Shown in pieces: positions 4,836 to 5,688 of a stretch of 5,688 bases of DNA (position 1 is its first letter; each line of letters opens with the position of its first letter). Both the position numbers and the translations under genes were made by a program. The stretch lies in the NCBI GenBank assembly GCA_031256015.1, contig JAIRRK010000062.1, forward strand, positions 1-5,688. The letters run 5' to 3'. The notes beneath the pieces are model-generated. The model had not been told where the DNA came from. It did not search any database and saw only the letters and a list, made by a program, of their open reading frames with translations. Origin of the DNA: Dysgonamonadaceae bacterium. Its GTDB lineage: Bacteria > Bacteroidota > Bacteroidia > Bacteroidales > Azobacteroidaceae.

Positions 4836-5688
4836 TTAGTCTTTCTTGCAACGGACGCTAAACAGGGCCGACCAGTCGCTGACTCCCCGGTCCACTCCCT
4901 CGTAGGAGCAGCCCAAGTACCGAAGCCACGCGTTGAAGCCACTGTTGAAGCTACTCGACCAGAAGAGCGTGTTCAACCCGAAGTCGTTGCGGCTACCACC
5001 ACCGAACACGTTGCCCACGAGCAACGCGTCAAACCCGCCGGTAGCAGCAGACTTGCTTGAACCGTTGGTGGTATAAGTGTCGGTTGTGTATACGTCCTTC
5101 GTGCTTTTCATCTTCTTACCGAGAGGAACATTGCGAGAACTGGTTGACGTCCGGAAGTCCGACGGCAGAGAAACTGTTCCGTCCGTCGAATAAATACCCG
5201 CCGTAGCAGCAGCAATCACCTCCTCCAAATCGCTCCAATCCATATCGCTCGGAAGATACCATCCGTCGGGGCAAACGCCCTGTACCTTTGTATAAGTTCC
5301 GTCGTAGGCCTTGTCGGCTTCGTCGTTTGAAGGGAGGCTCCTGCCGTTCGTCGCACCCGCCCAGTTATACAATATGCCCCACGACTTATCCCAACCGGTT
5401 TCAGCTGCCCCTGCATCGTATGGATTCATGTTGACTCCCGGATACACATAATACTTATCCGTAATAGCAGTAGAAGCCGACGTCCCGTTGTGTTCATAAC
5501 CCTCTGCCGCTTTCGGTACGTAACGCAAGTTTTCAAGCATCCATATACCTGCAGTACCGAAATTACCTGTAAAGTAGGTTTCTCCGTCTCTGATGTCGGT
5601 CAGCAGGTATACATAATTTACATGATTAATGAGCGGCAGCCATTTATCGCCGTTCCAGATATAAAGGCCCGTTCCCGTCGTCGTATTC
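4836..5688 (-). CDS. FISUMP-domain protein, likely cell-surface (N-terminus beyond the window)
   Basis: The frame is open across the right edge and ends at TAA 4836-4838, leaving 283 visible residues. An ATG at 5538-5540 is internal: the codons before it already encode the domain start TDIRDGETYFTGNFGTAGIW, which runs straight into MLENLRYVP, the usual opening of the Fibrobacter succinogenes major paralogous domain (FISUMP, Fib_succ_major). Further upstream GLYIWNGDKWLPL resembles a linker often placed before such domains. Later hallmarks are SWGILYNWAGA, VQGVCPDGWYLPSDMDWSDLE, FGLNTLFWSSS and the terminal FSVRCKKD. FISUMP proteins are generally exported and are thought to be surface proteins with a C-type-lectin-like fold; the signal peptide would lie outside the window. 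The gene is clearly richer in G+C than its neighbours (about 65% in 4861-4920 by hand count). Its C-terminal stretch resembles a DGR variable region (next entry). The ligand or substrate is unknown. Confidence 0.92.
   Translation of the reverse strand, partial: NTTTGTGLYIWNGDKWLPLINHVNYVYLLTDIRDGETYFTGNFGTAGIWMLENLRYVPKAAEGYEHNGTSASTAITDKYYVYPGVNMNPYDAGAAETGWDKSWGILYNWAGATNGRSLPSNDEADKAYDGTYTKVQGVCPDGWYLPSDMDWSDLEEVIAAATAGIYSTDGTVSLPSDFRTSTSSRNVPLGKKMKSTKDVYTTDTYTTNGSSKSAATGGFDALLVGNVFGGGSRNDFGLNTLFWSSSFNSGFNAWLRYLGCSYEGVDRGVSDWSALFSVRCKKD
4848..4964 (-). other. Candidate DGR variable region at the 3' end of the FISUMP gene
   Basis: From the FWSSS codons (4950-4964) to the tail TTTAGCGTCCGTTGC (4848-4862) the coding strand is low in adenine: 8 of 60 bases in 4861-4920, against 20 of 60 in 5041-5100 of the same gene. 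Of the 29 codons at 4863-4949, seven are adenine-free, G-ending framework codons (GCG, TGG, CGG twice, TTG, GTG, TCG). The other 22 encode very mixed residues, and 17 of them end in C or T. This fits copying from a template of AAC/AAT codons with adenine-specific mutation, as diversity-generating retroelements do to C-type-lectin-fold proteins. No template repeat, Avd or reverse transcriptase is in the window, so the call is an inference. Ordinary divergence within the FISUMP family is the alternative. Confidence 0.5.

Noticed and set aside
5216..5416. Minus-strand frame inside the FISUMP gene
   Set aside because: It is a shifted-frame shadow of the strongly supported FISUMP coding frame, without independent support.
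1..5688. tRNA, rRNA, CRISPR arrays, insertion sequences, DGR reverse transcriptase or template repeat
   Set aside because: I looked for these on both strands by eye. I saw no tRNA- or rRNA-like segments, no regularly spaced repeats, no transposase motifs, and no second copy of the 4848-4964 region or reverse-transcriptase motif.

Overview
The window looks like chromosomal DNA from a member of the Bacteroidota, most likely the order Bacteroidales. Four things point there: promoter boxes of the TAnnTTTG type, almost no Shine-Dalgarno sequences before the genes, a rpmB-rpmG-DUF4295 cluster, and a FISUMP-domain (Fibrobacter succinogenes major paralogous domain) surface-type protein. Genus cannot be decided from this sequence. 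All nine genes lie on the minus strand, so the biological order runs from high to low coordinates. Region by region, in transcription order: (1) 5688-4836 is the 3' part of a FISUMP-domain gene that enters from beyond the right edge. It is much richer in G+C than the rest and ends at a clear intrinsic terminator (4781-4808). (2) 4604-4128 is an Lrp/AsnC-family regulator with its own promoter and a candidate operator inside that promoter. (3) 4008-3399 is a compact ribosomal-protein operon, rpmB (bL28), rpmG (bL33) and a 50-residue DUF4295 gene (bL38), driven by a well-formed promoter at 4084-4115 and closed by a strong terminator (3277-3312). (4) From a promoter near 3254-3261 runs a second operon: ftsY (SRP receptor), rimO (methylthiotransferase for ribosomal protein S12, coupled to ftsY by a 4-base ATGA overlap), a small HU-like gene, and a second HU-like gene that leaves the window at position 1. 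The two housekeeping operons share a ribosome and protein-export theme: two or three proteins of the large subunit, the receptor that docks translating ribosomes at the membrane, and an enzyme that modifies S12. The two HU-like genes add a nucleoid element, and the last one is unusual: its HU fold is followed by a long acidic linker and a predicted transmembrane helix, as if it tethers DNA to the inner membrane. The most notable observation is the C-terminal end of the FISUMP gene. Codons 198-226 (counted from the ATG at 5538-5540) are poor in adenine on the coding strand. They alternate adenine-free framework codons (GCG, TGG, CGG, GTG, TCG) with highly diverse codons that mostly end in a pyrimidine, and they lead into a conserved tail, TTTAGCGTCCGTTGC. 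This is the pattern expected of a variable region rewritten by a diversity-generating retroelement (DGR) from a template rich in AAC/AAT codons. No reverse transcriptase or template repeat lies in the window, so this remains an inference.
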